DNA of 64,000 nt from Saccharopolyspora spinosa NRRL 18395 (GCF_000194155.1 NZ_GL877878.1:2730783-2794782), one strand, 5' to 3'. Shown: positions 8,729 to 18,987, numbered from the stretch's first letter. Translations and numbers: made by a program. The notes: generated by a model from the letters alone, not told the origin.

Positions 8729-9203
8729 TCCTACGCCCCAACGCGTCAGTAGTGGGCACACGGCAAGCGTGTCTGCCGTATCCGGCCTGAGGTTGCGCTG
8801 CCACAGCTTCCCGAGATCGCGTTACTGCACCGAGCCCGGTTGAAAGTCCCAGCAGGCAAAGCCACGGCATTCAGCGTAGATATGGGTGCTGCTAACGAGA
8901 CCACGGCAGAAAGTCCTTTTTGCGGCTGGGCTCAGGCTGGGCGGCTGGGCACCGGATCGCGGGGTCCCGGTCGAGGTCCAGCGAGAGCCTCAACCTAGTC
9001 GGGTTGGACGCCACCAGGCTTGAGGTCGATCGCATCAAGTCGACACGCAGCAACTCCCGCAGAGAACCGCAGCAGGCATCAGAGAAGCGGTGTCACAGCA
9101 CTCCATGCCTGAGCACGCGGGCGGCGCGGATGCCTCGCGCTGTCCCGAAGAGAGCTACGAGATGGAAGGCGACTTCAGCGGCTGCAACACCATCGAAACG
9201 GGT
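8729..9203. other. Intergenic stretch with a truncated small reading frame
   Basis: No full gene is recognised. A plus-strand frame beginning at GTG 9090 or ATG 9105 encodes a short acidic peptide containing PEESYEMEGDFSGCNT. Its last few codons and stop lie inside the left inverted repeat of the neighbouring IS3 element. If it was ever a gene, the IS has cut off its end. Confidence 0.35.
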
Positions 9204-9241
9204 CTGCCCAGACTTTGATTGTCACTGGGGGTTGACTGTTT

Positions 9242-9954
9242 TCAGGCCGCTGTTGCGGCGGTGTAGATGGTCTCAAACTCGACCGGGGTGAGTTTGCCCA
9301 GGCCCCGTTGTCGGCGTTTGCGGTGGTATTTTGTCTCGATCCAGGTGACGATGGCCAGGCGTAGTTCTTCCCGGGTGCGCCAGCGTCGTGTGTCGTTCTT
9401 TTGCAGCAAGGAAAAGAATGATTCCATTGCGGCGTTATCGCCGCACGCCCCGACCCTGCCCATCGACCCGGTCAGCTTATGGTTGCGCAGCAGGCACCGG
9501 TACTTCTTCGACCGGAACTGGCTGCCGCGGTCCGAGTGTACGATCACACCGCCGGGTCGCGTAGGGCGATGGCGTTGCGCAACGCGGTGACGGCATCGGT
9601 CAACCATTTCACATTCGGCGCGTTCGCGGTGAAATCCCGGCACACGAGGTCGTCGTGCACCGGCGGCCCAGCCTTGCGGTAACGGGCTTTTTTCTTAGCG
9701 TGTAAGGAAAAGATCCGTTGGATGGAGCAGATCCGCCACACTCGGTTCTCCGACACGGCAAAGCCGCGGGCAGACAGTTCGTCGGCGATGAACCGGTACC
9801 CGTCGGCCGGGTCGTCGGCATGGATGTCGAGTGCGGCGTTGATCAGCTGAGCGTCATCGAAGTCTCGTTGTGAGACCGGGTCAGATCGCCACTGGTAGTA
9901 GGCCTGCCGGGAGATGCCCAGCACCCTGCACGTCACCGCGACCGGCACCCGCAC
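9242..9954 (-). pseudogene. IS3-family transposase orfB, broken
   Basis: The upstream part (from 9954) reads VTCRVLGISRQAYYQWR and ends with the first catalytic region NVKWLTDAV. The downstream part, in another frame, carries VIVHSDRGSQF (second Asp) and AAMESFFSLLQ (Glu). The segment normally lying between WLTD and the second Asp has lost about 35-40 residues, and the frame shifts at about 9550-9590. Without that part of the RNase H fold the transposase cannot be functional. Confidence 0.85.
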
Positions 9955-9995
9955 AGGGGCACCGGCCGCAGCCAGTTCACGGACGAGCGAGAAGA

Positions 9996-10283
9996 CTATT
10001 TTCCCGGCAGGTTGCCCTGCGCCAGGTAGGCCGCGGCCTGACGCAGGACCTCGTTCTCCTGCTCCAACAGGCGGTTGCGCTTACGCAGTTCCCGCAGCTC
10101 AGCGGACTCCTCACACGTCACGCCGGGCCGCGCGCCGTTCTCGACATCAGCGGCGCGCAACCAGTGGGCCAGGCAGGACTCGGAGATCCCGAAATCCTTC
10201 GCGACCTGCTTCAACGGAGCCTCGCCACGACGGGCAACCGCCACGACGTCATCACGAAACTCACGGGGATAGGGCTTGGGCAC
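9996..10283 (-). CDS. IS3-family transposase orfA
   Basis: 95 residues from a GTG. An N-terminal helix-turn-helix (YPREFRDDVVAVARR, then VAKDFGISESCLAHWL) is followed by a leucine-zipper-like coil ELRELRKRNRLLEQENEVLR. This is the standard DNA-binding OrfA of IS3 elements, normally joined to OrfB by frameshifting. Here it is intact while OrfB is dead, so it can bind but not transpose. Confidence 0.88.
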   Translation of the reverse strand: MPKPYPREFRDDVVAVARRGEAPLKQVAKDFGISESCLAHWLRAADVENGARPGVTCEESAELRELRKRNRLLEQENEVLRQAAAYLAQGNLPGK

Positions 10284-10350
10284 GGTGGCATCCTTCCAAG
10301 CGAGACCGAAGCCTCACACATCAGGTGTCAACCAAACCCTGGGCAGCCCC

Positions 10351-11096
10351 GTCGGTGCGGCCGGTCAGTCGTGCAACCCTTTGAGTCCGCTATACCGTTT
10401 TCTCGACGACTGGCTGCCCCAACGGAAACTCATCGTTGAGCAGTGGACGCGCGAGCTCTCCTCCGAGCCGGACAGACCCCTTCAGGTGTTCGACGGTGCC
10501 AATGCCAAATGGCTGAGATCCGCGGCCGACCTACGCATCGGACTCGATCTTGCGGCCGAACCCGGGTACTGGAACCTGGTGTCCTTCCTTCCGCCGAGCA
10601 TTACCGTGCGCTGATGGCAGCCGCCGGATTTACGACCACGACACCGCCCTCACCCCACGACCGAAATGTGGATCGGCTGCTGCAGCACTGGCGACGAACG
10701 TCTCGCCCTGCCCAGATAGACGAACAGCAGCGCGTAGCGCTCGGGCTGTGTCTTGACGTCGCCGAGCTGGATCCCCTGGGTCACCGCTGGGGCCCTACCC
10801 GCCAGCCGGACTTTCGCCGATCCTTCTTCGCGGAAGTCCACGCGAACGACCCCGACCACACTCCTGAGCGGCGGCACGAACCCGCATTGATCGATGCGTT
10901 CACCGACTTGTGGGATCTCTATCTGCGACACGGCTACGTCCTGTGCGACCGCGACGACGAGTTCCGGCTCCGCACGGTGTGCCTGTACCTGAGCCGCCAG
11001 GCCAAGAGCCTTACTGTTTCCTTGGAAGACATTCTCCGAACTGCCACCCAGGGCCCCACCCCTCAGTGGCAGTCGCTGCGAACGCAGTTACGGTGA
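10351..11096 (+). pseudogene. Hypothetical protein, cut by IS3 and frameshifted
   Basis: The frame LYRFLDDWLPQRKLIV continues to about 10595. The reading then moves by one frame into EHYRALMAAAGFTTTT and runs on to QWQSLRTQLR at 11096. Both halves have coding-like composition, so I read one former gene of about 240 codons with a single frameshift and an N-terminus removed by the IS3 element. I do not recognise the family. The last part (DLWDLYLRHGYVLCDRDD) is acidic and helical. Confidence 0.5.
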
Positions 11097-11277
11097 GCGT
11101 GATGGGCAGGGTTCCGTCCGTTCCCGGCGGGCTGAATCAGCAGGCCTGCTCAGTCGCTGTACCCGCTAGCTGCACGGCCTGGCGGCGGCCAGGCTCCGAG
11201 CCCGGCCCGGCGGACGAGGTGCCGTCAGGTCCCGCGGCTGGCCGCCTGGCGTGCGGCGCTTCGGGAGAACCAGGCTC

Positions 11278-11703
11278 TTACAGGTTGTGCGAGAGCAGCT
11301 GGCTCAGCGTCTCGTCGATGTTCATCCACCGGTGTTCGTCATCGGGTTCGACCACGTCGTAGGTGTCGTTCACGAAGTCCGCAAGCTGATCGGCGTTCAC
11401 CTCGAAGGAGGCCTGCCCCGACGGCGAGCTCAACTCGATCACGACCAACGTCGGATCGTCCAGTCGAGGGCGGATGCGCACGTCGCCTTCGCCTGCCTCG
11501 GCGATCAGCCCGTCGGCCAGCCGGCCGCGGGCGATCACCCAGTCCACCTGACCGTCCGTGCCCACGTTGAGCTTCATGGCGATCTCGTACGGGTTGCGGC
11601 TGTCGTACCGGAGTTCCACACCGACCGGCGCGATCACTCCCGCCGGGGCTACCAGGTTGAAGGTCATGGTGGCGAGTACCGTGCCGTGATCGTTTGCCAT
11701 CAT
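11278..11703 (-). CDS. SsgA-like sporulation and cell-division regulator
   Basis: 141 residues from ATG 11703, with GGGAG just upstream. The protein has the SALP family layout: an early VELRYDSRNPYE element, the central WVIARGRLADGL segment, then VVIELSSPSGQASFEV. In mycelial actinobacteria SALPs steer septum site selection and peptidoglycan remodelling (SsgB recruits FtsZ). Length is normal. It stands alone between IS remnants, so which SALP paralogue it is cannot be told from context. The frame is intact. Confidence 0.85.
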   Translation of the reverse strand: MMANDHGTVLATMTFNLVAPAGVIAPVGVELRYDSRNPYEIAMKLNVGTDGQVDWVIARGRLADGLIAEAGEGDVRIRPRLDDPTLVVIELSSPSGQASFEVNADQLADFVNDTYDVVEPDDEHRWMNIDETLSQLLSHNL

Positions 11704-11949
11704 GTCCGCACTCCCAAGTATCGGCTTCCCATACCTTCGTAACGAAGCATGCCCAACTTGGGTTCATACCTTCTTCACGATGACTTCAGGCCCCTGGCCA
11801 GGAGTGGTGCTACGAGCCGATTTTCAGGCCCGTTCGGCGCGTCGCTGCTCCGTGGCCACGTGCGCGGGCGGGTTCGGCGGTGGATCCCGCCGTCGTGGGC
11901 TGGCGGGCGAGGAGGACCAGGCCTGCGCAGTCGGCGGTGGCCATCCAGT

Positions 11950-12720
11950 CGTCGAGGGTGGGCTCGGGGGCGGTCAGGCCGATGTCGGTCGGTCATGGGG
12001 ATGGGTAGGGTGGCTGGCTCGATCGTGGTGCCGTGATGGTCGAGGAGTTGCCGGGTCTGTTCGATCGTGCGGTGGATTGCGCTGCGGCTGCAGGTGAACA
12101 GCTCGGCCAGGGTGTCCCGGGGGGAGGGACAGTCGCATGTGGAGGATGGTGGCCAGGACCTGGTCCGGGAATGTCAGGCGTGGTGGCCTTCCTGAGCGGG
12201 GTGCGTGCGGGCGGAGTCCTTGCTCTGCACGGTGTTGCTGGTGTGCGCGGTGGTGGGCGTCCGCGCGTGCTTGCCGCAGGGTGTCCAGTGCTGTGGTCAG
12301 GGTGTTCAACTCGGAGTGGGACATGCCGGTGAGTGTGGGCCGGGACAGGGTGGCCGTGTCCGCCAGAGTGGATGCGGGGGTGGGTCGGGTTCGCTTGTGT
12401 AGCCGCCGGTTTCGGGGTGCAGGGTGTAGTTCCAGTCGCCGTGGAAGCCGTGGCGGGTGATCGGAAGGACGGCCAGCGCGGCGTTGCTGACCGTGACACC
12501 GGTCGGGTAGGAGCCGGTGTCCAGTTCGGCGCGCACGCTCAGGCCGGTGCGGGTGGTGGTCGCGGCGATGGTCTGCACGATCACTTCATGGCTGGCCAGG
12601 GGCCTGCCGCGCCAGTTCATGGTGATGTGGGAGAACAGCCGGTGTTCCACCTTGTTCCACTTTGAGGTGCCGAGGCCAGCCCGTCACTGGAAGATCCAGA
12701 GGAGGCTGAGGATGTACCAT
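11950..12720 (-). pseudogene. ISAzo13-type transposase, C-terminal remnant
   Basis: On the minus strand the sequence begins with GTSKWNKVEHRLFSHIT and continues with NWRGRPLASHEVIVQ and RHGFHGDWNYTLHP, the hallmark end of the ISAzo13 catalytic domain. In another frame follows a helix-turn-helix tail, LTFPDQVLATILHMRLSLPP. Two or more frameshifts separate the blocks and the N-terminal half with the first catalytic residues is absent. It is a dead fragment. Confidence 0.75.
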
Positions 12721-12726
12721 CGCTGC

Positions 12727-12960
12727 GCATGGTGGTGGACAACGTGGCTGGTCACAGCACGAACAGTACGGGCGCTGTCCGGAGACGCCGCACGGTAAGG
12801 ATCCGCTCCGCAAGGAGGCGTACCGACTCGAAGCCGAACACTGGATCCTGTATCAACGTCCGATCTCAGCCGACACGCTCCGTCGAAAGTTCGGCATCGG
12901 CTCTACCCGAGCCCGCGCCCTCACCTGCCACATCCGGCAGCACCGGCGACCACGAATGCT
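12727..12960 (+). pseudogene. Unidentified protein fragment with winged-helix-like segment
   Basis: One plus frame reads [20 protein letters not shown] and then [20 protein letters not shown] with GSTRARAL following, which looks like the helix-turn-helix of a DNA-binding tail. No start, no stop in context and no family I can name. It lies between two transposase remnants. Confidence 0.3.
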
Positions 12961-13053
12961 GGCGGCGGTGCCGATCGAAGCCCACTTCATGCCACTGCGG
13001 CAGTTCACCATCGCCAACTCCAACCACCGCAACCACACGACCGCCGACGGAAG

Positions 13054-13180
13054 CGCTATGAGAAGCAGCGCCCAGGACACCGGGTCCAGATCGACGTCAA
13101 GTTCGTCGAGCCACTCACCCCCGCCGGCCCCGTAAAACCTGGCAGCAAACCACAGGTGAAGCCGATCGGACGGCGTATCT
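13054..13180 (+). pseudogene. IS481-family transposase fragment
   Basis: A single uninterrupted block reads [20 protein letters not shown] followed by a loop and VKPIGRR. This is the entry to the catalytic core of IS481-type transposases (the Asp of QIDVKF is the first catalytic acid). Everything before and after is missing. Confidence 0.65.
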
Positions 13181-13344
13181 TCGTCGGCTGCACGCCAACG
13201 CAGACACCTGCCCCGAACGAATCCTCCCATCGCGGTCGAATACTGGATTCCAGACCGCAATGGATCATCTTCAAGATCAACAAGTGGAACTACGAAGACC
13301 CTGTGACCTGCTGTTTCAGTAGATCACAGGGCCTGTCACAGAGG

Positions 13345-13416
13345 TGGGCACAGCTGGGTTCGAACCAGCGACCCCTTGCTTGTAAGGCAAGTGCTCTTCC
13401 GCTGAGCTATGCGCCC
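13345..13416 (-). tRNA. tRNA-Val (anticodon UAC)
   Basis: The minus strand folds into a cloverleaf. The acceptor GGGCGCA pairs with TGTGCCC. The anticodon stem CTTGC/GCAAG encloses the loop CTTACAA with anticodon TAC, and the T arm contains GGTTCGAACCC. The discriminator base is A. A complete CCA is not encoded. It lies at the start of the conserved ahpE-aceE block. Confidence 0.93.
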
Positions 13417-13523
13417 TGTTGGTGGCCGTCCGCTTCATCCGATCGGATCACCTGGGACACCCTACCGGTGTTGTGCGCCGCTCCCGGCACCCGGTCGGCC
13501 ACCACGCCGATTGCAGGCGTTCG

Positions 13524-13988
13524 TCACTCCACGAGTTCGGCCAGCGCCTTCTTCCAGACGTCCTGGTCGCGGGCCTCACCCGGCTGGTTCACCTCGGCGA
13601 AGCGGACCGTGCCCTCGGTGTCGATCAGGAACGTGCCGCGGTTGGCCATCCCGGCCGCCTCGTTGAACACGCCGTAGGCCTTCGCGATCTCGCCGTGCGG
13701 CCAGAAGTCCGACAGCAGCGGGAAGGTGTAGCCCTCCTTCTCCGCCCAGGCCTTGAGCGCGAACGGGGAGTCGACCGAGACGCCGAGGACCTGAACCTTG
13801 TCGTTCTGGAACTCGCCGAGGTCGTCCCGGACCTGGCACAGCTCGCCCTGGCAGATGCCGCTGAACGCGAACGGGTAGAAGACCAGCAGCACGTTCTTCT
13901 TACCGCAGAAGTCGGCCAGCGAGACCTTCTCCTTGTTGAAGTCCGGCAGCGTGAAGTCCGGCGCCTGCGCACCGACCTCTACCGTCAT
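13524..13988 (-). CDS. ahpE: AhpE-type peroxiredoxin
   Basis: 154 residues from ATG 13988 with GGAGGA upstream. The thioredoxin-fold peroxidase has the active-site segment FYPFAFSGIC with peroxidatic Cys46. A second Cys at 51 follows in GELCQVRDD, and the closing part DTEGTVRFAEVNQP is typical. AhpE enzymes reduce hydroperoxides and peroxynitrite and are recycled by mycothiol/mycoredoxin in actinobacteria. The next gene upstream on the same strand is the DUF3052 gene and then divergent aceE, the same order as Rv2238c-Rv2239c-aceE in M. tuberculosis. That supports orthology. Confidence 0.93.
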   Translation of the reverse strand: MTVEVGAQAPDFTLPDFNKEKVSLADFCGKKNVLLVFYPFAFSGICQGELCQVRDDLGEFQNDKVQVLGVSVDSPFALKAWAEKEGYTFPLLSDFWPHGEIAKAYGVFNEAAGMANRGTFLIDTEGTVRFAEVNQPGEARDQDVWKKALAELVE

Positions 13989-14133
13989 GAGTGCATCCTC
14001 CTGATCGACGTGACCTTGTCAACGCCGAACCTACACCGACCCGACCGCCGTGGGCACCGATGGCGAGCATACCGATGGCGAGCATCGGTGCCCACGGGGT
14101 GGAACGCTGCGCGCAGCGACTGGCGGTGGCCGA

Positions 14134-14568
14134 TCAGCGCCGGGCTTTCGCCCTGCGGTAGGCCAACCTGGTGCCCATCCAGCCCTCGCCGAGGCTGACG
14201 TTCGCCGTTTGGGCGAGGTTCGCCGTCGATGCCGCCTCTGCGATGTCGGCCGGCTCGACGTAGCCCTCCCGGCCGGTCTTCGGGGTCAGCACCCAGATGA
14301 CCCCATCGTCGGACAGTGGCGTCATGGCATCGAGAAGCGTGTCCGTCAGGTCGCCGTCATCTTCGCGCCACCAAAGCAGCACGACATCGACCACTTCGTC
14401 GGCATCTTCGTCGAGCAGCTCGCTTCCGCAGCGCTCCTCGATCGCGGCACGGACGTCATCATCGACGTCCTCGTCCCAGCCGAGCTCCTGGACAACTATC
14501 TCGGGCTCGATGTCGAGCCTCTCGGCGACGTCGGCTTCGCCTTTACCGGCGTCTCCCGCGGCGACCAC
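14134..14568 (-). CDS. DUF3052 family protein
   Basis: I start at GTG 14568, which has GGAGGAG ten bases upstream, giving 144 residues; longer frames lack such a site. The protein is strongly acidic (VDDDVRAAIEERCGSELLDE) and has the DUF3052 core VVLLWWREDDGDLTD followed by VIWVLTPKTGREG and LGEGWMGTRLAYRRAK. The function is not known. The location between ahpE and divergent aceE is conserved in actinobacteria (Rv2239c position). Frame intact, normal length. Confidence 0.85.
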   Translation of the reverse strand: MVAAGDAGKGEADVAERLDIEPEIVVQELGWDEDVDDDVRAAIEERCGSELLDEDADEVVDVVLLWWREDDGDLTDTLLDAMTPLSDDGVIWVLTPKTGREGYVEPADIAEAASTANLAQTANVSLGEGWMGTRLAYRRAKARR

Positions 14569-14866
14569 GGTTTGCTCACTCCTCCAATGCACAGGTGCGG
14601 CGACCGTCCGACGCCGCACATCTTCCAGATTTGGTGGATAGCGAACACTGCCAACCGCTACCCGCGCAACTGCTGACGGCACGACACGCCGTAGCAAATG
14701 TGTTGAGATTCGACTGTAGACCGACGAGCAACGGACCAACAGCCTGGTGCCGGATCCTCCCGCCGCCGGTGTACGCACCAGTGGCCAGAATGGGGGACCA
14801 TGAGAGTGTCGGACATCACTGTCAGACACCACCCTGCCACGTCCACGACGTAGTCGAGGAGTTCCT

Positions 14867-17635
14867 TTGTCCCCGCTCAACAACGACGACGCCGCCGTCC
14901 CCGCCCAACGGGTGCGGGTCATCCGGGACGGTCTCGCCTCCCACTTGCCGGACATCGATCCGCAGGAGACCGAGGAGTGGTTGCAGTCCTTCGACTCGGT
15001 GCTGTCGGCCAACGGGCAGCAGCGCGCCCGGTACCTGATGCTGCGGCTGCTCCAGCGCGCCCGCGAGAGCGGCGTCGGTGTCCCGTCGCTGACCAGCACG
15101 GACTACGTCAACTCCATCCCCACCGAGAAGGAGCCGTGGTTCCCCGGCGACGAGGAGACCGAACGCCGCTACCGCGCCTGGATGCGGTGGAATGCGGCGA
15201 TGATGGTGCACCGCGCGCAGCGACCAGGCATCGGCGTCGGCGGCCACATCTCGTCCTTCGCGTCCTCCGCCAGCCTCTACGAGGTCGGCTTCAACTGGTT
15301 CTTCCGCGGCAAGGACCACCCGGGCGGCGGTGACCACCTCTACATCCAGGGCCACGCCTCCCCCGGCATCTACGCCCGCGCGTTCCTGGAGGGCCGGCTG
15401 TCCGCCGACCAGCTCGACGGGTTCCGCCAGGAGTACTCGCACGCCGGTCCGGGCGGCGGTCTGCCGTCCTACCCGCACCCGCGGCTGATGCCGGCCTTCT
15501 GGGAGTTCCCCACGGTCTCAATGGGGCTGGGGCCGATGAACGCGATCTTCCAGGCGCGATTCAACCGCTACCTGCACGATCGCGGCATCAAGGACACCAG
15601 CCAGCAGCGCGTGTGGGCGTTCCTCGGCGACGGTGAGATGAACGAACCCGAGTCGCGCGGGCTGCTGCAGGTCGCGGCCAACGACGGGCTGGACAACCTC
15701 ACCTTCGTGATCAACTGCAACCTGCAGCAGCTCGACGGACCGGTCCGCGGCAACGGCAAGATCATCCAGGAGCTGGAGTCGTTCTTCCGCGGCGCCGGCT
15801 GGAACGTGATCAAGGTGATCTGGGGCCGCGAGTGGGACGCGCTGCTGCACGCCGACCGCGACGGCGCCCTGGTGAACCTGATGAACACCACCCCGGACGG
15901 CGACTACCAGACCTACAAGGCCAACGACGGGGCCTTCGTCCGGGAGCACTTCTTCGGCCGCGACCCGCGCACCAAGGAGATGGTCAAGCACCTCACCGAT
16001 GACCAGATCTGGGGCCTGCGCCGCGGCGGCCACGACTACCGTAAGGTCTACGCGGCCTACAAGGCGGCCACCGAGCATCACGGCCAGCCGACCGTCATCC
16101 TCGCCAAGACGATCAAGGGCTACGGCCTCGGGCCGCACTTCGAGGGCCGCAACGCCACCCACCAGATGAAGAAGCTGACCCTGGACGACCTGAAGCTGTT
16201 CCGGGACAGCCTGCGGATCCCGATCAGCGACCAGGAGCTCGACCCCTACCTGCCGCCGTACTACCACCCCGGGCAGGATTCGCCGGAGATCCGGTACCTG
16301 CACGAACGGCGCCGCCAGCTGGGCGGCTACCTGCCGGAGCGGCGGGCGAAGGCGAAGCCGCTGGTGCTGCCCGGCGACAAGGTCTACGAGGTGATCCGGC
16401 GCGGCTCCGGCAAGCAGGAGGTCGCCACCACGATGGCGTTCGTCCGACTGATCAAGGACCTCGCCAAGGACCGCGAGATCGGGCCGCGGATCGTGCCGAT
16501 CATCCCGGACGAAGCCCGCACGTTCGGCATGGACTCGATGTTCCCGTCGCAGAAGATCTACAACCCGCTCGGCCAGCTCTACACGCCGGTGGACTACCAG
16601 CTGATGCTGGCCTACCGGGAGAGCGAGCAGGGCCAGATCCTGCACGAGGGCATCAACGAGGCCGGGTCGACCTCGTCGTTCACCGCGGCGGGCACCAGCT
16701 ACGCCACGCACGGCGAGCCGATGATCCCCGTCTACATCTTCTACTCGATGTTCGGCTTCCAGCGCACCGGCGACAGCTTCTGGGCGGCGGCGGACCAGAT
16801 GGCCCGCGGGTTCGTGCTCGGCGCGACCGCCGGGCGGACCACGCTGACCGGTGAGGGCCTGCAGCACGCGGACGGCCACTCGCAGCTGCTCGCCGCGACG
16901 AACCCGGCGGTGGTCGCCTACGATCCGGCGTGGGCGTTCGAGGTGGCGCACATCGTCAAGGACGGCCTGCGGCGGATGTTCGGCGAGGACGCCGAGAACG
17001 TCTTCTACTACCTGACCGTCTACAACGAGCCGTACCAGCAGCCGGCCGAACCGGAGGACCTGGACGTCGACGGATTGCTGCGCGGCCTGTACCGGTACCG
17101 GGCCGCGCCGGGCGGTTCCGGGCCGCGAGCGCAGATCCTCTCCTCGGGCGTGATCATGCCGCTGGCCTTGAAGGCTCAGCAGATGCTGGCCGAGGAGTGG
17201 GGCGTACAGGCCGATGTGTGGTCGGCGACGTCCTGGTCGCAGCTGCGGCGCGAAGCGGAGGCTGCCGATCGGCACAACCTGCTGCACCCGGAGGCCGAGC
17301 CGCAGGTGCCGCACGTGACTCGGGTGTTGTCGCAGGCCGACGGCCCGGTGGTCGCGGTCAGCGACTGGATGCGCGCGGTACCGGACCTGATCCGGCCGTG
17401 GGTGCCCGGCGACATGATCAGCCTCGGCGCCGACGGGTTCGGGTTCTCCGACACCCGACCGGCCGCGCGGCGGGTGTTCCTGGTCGACGCGGAGTCCACG
17501 GTGGTCGCGACGCTGGCCGCGCTGGCCCGCACCGGCCAGGTGGACAAGGCCAAGGTGGTCGAGGCGACCCGCCGCTACCGCCTGGACGACGTCCAGGCCG
17601 CCGGCCCGCAGACCTCGGACCCCGGCGTGGCCTGA
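14867..17635 (+). CDS. aceE: Pyruvate dehydrogenase E1 component, homodimeric type
   Basis: 922 residues from a TTG at 14867 that follows GAGGAG by five bases. The thiamine diphosphate motif [12 protein letters not shown]...NCN is present around residues 250-285, after the substrate-channel segment [16 protein letters not shown]. The central part shows [15 protein letters not shown] and [11 protein letters not shown], also diagnostic. The enzyme decarboxylates pyruvate and loads the acetyl group onto the E2 lipoyl domain. It is the usual actinobacterial E1, working with separately encoded E2/E3. It is divergent from the DUF3052 gene with about 300 bases between. A strong hairpin follows the stop. 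Confidence 0.97.
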   Translation: MSPLNNDDAAVPAQRVRVIRDGLASHLPDIDPQETEEWLQSFDSVLSANGQQRARYLMLRLLQRARESGVGVPSLTSTDYVNSIPTEKEPWFPGDEETERRYRAWMRWNAAMMVHRAQRPGIGVGGHISSFASSASLYEVGFNWFFRGKDHPGGGDHLYIQGHASPGIYARAFLEGRLSADQLDGFRQEYSHAGPGGGLPSYPHPRLMPAFWEFPTVSMGLGPMNAIFQARFNRYLHDRGIKDTSQQRVWAFLGDGEMNEPESRGLLQVAANDGLDNLTFVINCNLQQLDGPVRGNGKIIQELESFFRGAGWNVIKVIWGREWDALLHADRDGALVNLMNTTPDGDYQTYKANDGAFVREHFFGRDPRTKEMVKHLTDDQIWGLRRGGHDYRKVYAAYKAATEHHGQPTVILAKTIKGYGLGPHFEGRNATHQMKKLTLDDLKLFRDSLRIPISDQELDPYLPPYYHPGQDSPEIRYLHERRRQLGGYLPERRAKAKPLVLPGDKVYEVIRRGSGKQEVATTMAFVRLIKDLAKDREIGPRIVPIIPDEARTFGMDSMFPSQKIYNPLGQLYTPVDYQLMLAYRESEQGQILHEGINEAGSTSSFTAAGTSYATHGEPMIPVYIFYSMFGFQRTGDSFWAAADQMARGFVLGATAGRTTLTGEGLQHADGHSQLLAATNPAVVAYDPAWAFEVAHIVKDGLRRMFGEDAENVFYYLTVYNEPYQQPAEPEDLDVDGLLRGLYRYRAAPGGSGPRAQILSSGVIMPLALKAQQMLAEEWGVQADVWSATSWSQLRREAEAADRHNLLHPEAEPQVPHVTRVLSQADGPVVAVSDWMRAVPDLIRPWVPGDMISLGADGFGFSDTRPAARRVFLVDAESTVVATLAALARTGQVDKAKVVEATRRYRLDDVQAAGPQTSDPGVA

Positions 17636-17646
17636 CCAGTCGGTGC

Positions 17647-17692
17647 GCGGAGGGCACCTCGGACGACCCAGCCGGTCCGAGGCGCCCTCCGC
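17647..17692. terminator. Bidirectional hairpin between aceE and pnuC
   Basis: An almost perfect 18-bp inverted repeat (GCGGAGGGC at the left end, GCCCTCCGC at the right end, with one mismatch) fills the gap between the convergent aceE and pnuC stops. It has no long T run on either side but can end both transcripts. Confidence 0.7.
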
Positions 17693-17693
17693 C

Positions 17694-18359
17694 TCACCCT
17701 GCCGCTCGGGGGTCAGCTGCCGACCGGGACGCTTTGTCGGTGCGCTGCGCGCGCGCCGTGCGGTTCCAGCTCCACCAGCCGTGGATGACCAGTGCCGCGA
17801 AGACCACGTAGATCGCCGCGCTGAAGTACAGCCCCGAAGCGATCTGCAGCGGGACGCCGACCGCGTCGACGGCCAGCCAGACCAGCCAGAACTCGACCAG
17901 TCCGCGGCCCTGCGCCCAGAACGCGACCAGGGTGCCGATGAAGATGTAGGCGTCCGGCCACGGGGCCCATGAGGCGTCCAGCGCGGACAGCAGTAGCGCG
18001 AACGCGGCGGTGCCGAGCGCCAGCGCAGCGATCAGCACGAGCCGTTCCAGGCCGCGGGCCTTGCGCACCACCACGCCGTAGACCGGATCGCTGCGCCGGG
18101 TCCAGGCCCACCAGCCGTAGCCGGAGATCAGCATGATCATCACCTGCCGGATGGCCAGCCCGCCCAGGTGAGCGGAGGCGTAGACGGCGAAGAGCAGCAC
18201 CGTTGCGGACACCTGCACCGGCCAGGTAGCCAGGGTTCTGCGTTGCGCGAGGAAGACCACGGCGAGCGCGCACAGCTGCCCGACCAGTTCGGCCCAGGAG
18301 ATCTTCTGGCCCAGCACGGTGACTCCGTTGCCGAGCACCCATTCCGCGATTGCCTGCAC
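17694..18359 (-). CDS. pnuC: Nicotinamide riboside transporter PnuC
   Basis: GTG 18359 with GGGAGGAG upstream gives 221 residues. Seven membrane helices are visible. Conserved PnuC signatures include GYGWWAWTRR after the third helix and the late segments PDAYIFIGTLVAFWAQGRG, WLAVDAVGVPLQIASGLYFS and HGWWSWNR. PnuC takes up nicotinamide riboside by facilitated diffusion coupled to phosphorylation. No NadR-like kinase is adjacent. Convergent with aceE. Longer start options to 18488 run into the repeat-bearing region and are less likely. Confidence 0.9.
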   Translation of the reverse strand: MQAIAEWVLGNGVTVLGQKISWAELVGQLCALAVVFLAQRRTLATWPVQVSATVLLFAVYASAHLGGLAIRQVMIMLISGYGWWAWTRRSDPVYGVVVRKARGLERLVLIAALALGTAAFALLLSALDASWAPWPDAYIFIGTLVAFWAQGRGLVEFWLVWLAVDAVGVPLQIASGLYFSAAIYVVFAALVIHGWWSWNRTARAQRTDKASRSAADPRAAG

Positions 18360-18478
18360 GCCCGCTCCTCCCACCGGCTGCGATCGCACCGGGGGTACAC
18401 GCGGGTAGCCGACGTTGACGACCGCCGACGTGGTACGCCGATGGCCGACCGCGGCCGCCCGTGCGCTGCCTCTCATCC

Positions 18479-18579
18479 GGACTTTCACCGTCGGTTCCGG
18501 AATTTCACCGGATCGGCCGACACCTCCGCGGTGGAGGCGCTGGTTCGCGGACTTTCACCGCCGGTTCGGATTTTCACCG
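18479..18579. repeat. Pair of ~31-bp direct repeats containing four TTTCACCG boxes
   Basis: GGACTTTCACCG, a CGGTTC spacer and a second TTTCACCG occur at 18479-18510 and again at 18549-18579. Two boxes per copy are about 19-20 bases apart, and the copies are 70 bases apart. They lie about 120-220 bases upstream of the pnuC start. They could be binding sites for a dimeric regulator or a dispersed genomic repeat. Confidence 0.6.
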
Positions 18580-18719
18580 AGCCCCGGAGCGCACGACTTC
18601 GTTCGATCAGCTCAACATCGTGTGCCAGTGGATCTGTTCCAAGGTCGACATGTGGTTTGGATCACAGCTCGATCCGCCCAGGCTCACCCGGAAATCCGGT
18701 TGCGCCCGGGCCCGCGTGA

Positions 18720-18884
18720 TCCCGGCGGCGGTATCCGGCCCTGCTGGCCGAGTCGCTTCAACTGCTGCGCACCGAGCCCCAGCTGCGCCGCTCGTCCTGG
18801 GTGCTCTTGATGTTGCTGGCGGGGCTTGCGCTGTTCCGCCACCTGATCCACCTGCGACGCGCCGTCGCTGCCCGTTCGCCGTGA
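18720..18884 (+). other. Possible small membrane protein frame without a standard start
   Basis: A 54-codon frame reads YPALLAESLQLLRTEPQLRR followed by a hydrophobic helix WVLLMLLAGLALFRHLIHLR and a basic end. It looks coding, but a TGA precedes it at 18717 and there is no ATG, GTG or TTG at its beginning. I read it as the end of a decayed gene or a frame damaged by a point change. Confidence 0.35.
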
Positions 18885-18987
18885 GTGACAACGGAATTCG
18901 CGCGCAACAGACCGGGATGGCCGATCGAACACGCGTGCCCCTGTCGGTAGACTCGCTCGGCAGCACCGCCAGAGGGAGGCACGCCGG

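Larger units (their letters stand above)
9204..10346 (-). mobile_element. IS3-family element, internally deleted
   Basis: Imperfect terminal inverted repeats (9204-9226 and 10324-10346, sharing CTGCCCAG and TTTG) enclose an intact orfA and a broken orfB in the usual IS3 order on the minus strand. There is no obvious target duplication. Reading frames on both outer flanks run into the element, so it has interrupted something at its right side. Confidence 0.75.

Noticed and set aside
9090..9218. Lanthipeptide precursor
   Set aside because: The end of the frame comes from the IS3 inverted repeat, only one Cys is present in the genuine part, and no modification enzyme lies nearby.
15518..17314. 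Long minus-strand frame opposite aceE
   Set aside because: Shadow of AceE, with no recognisable domain or ribosome binding site.
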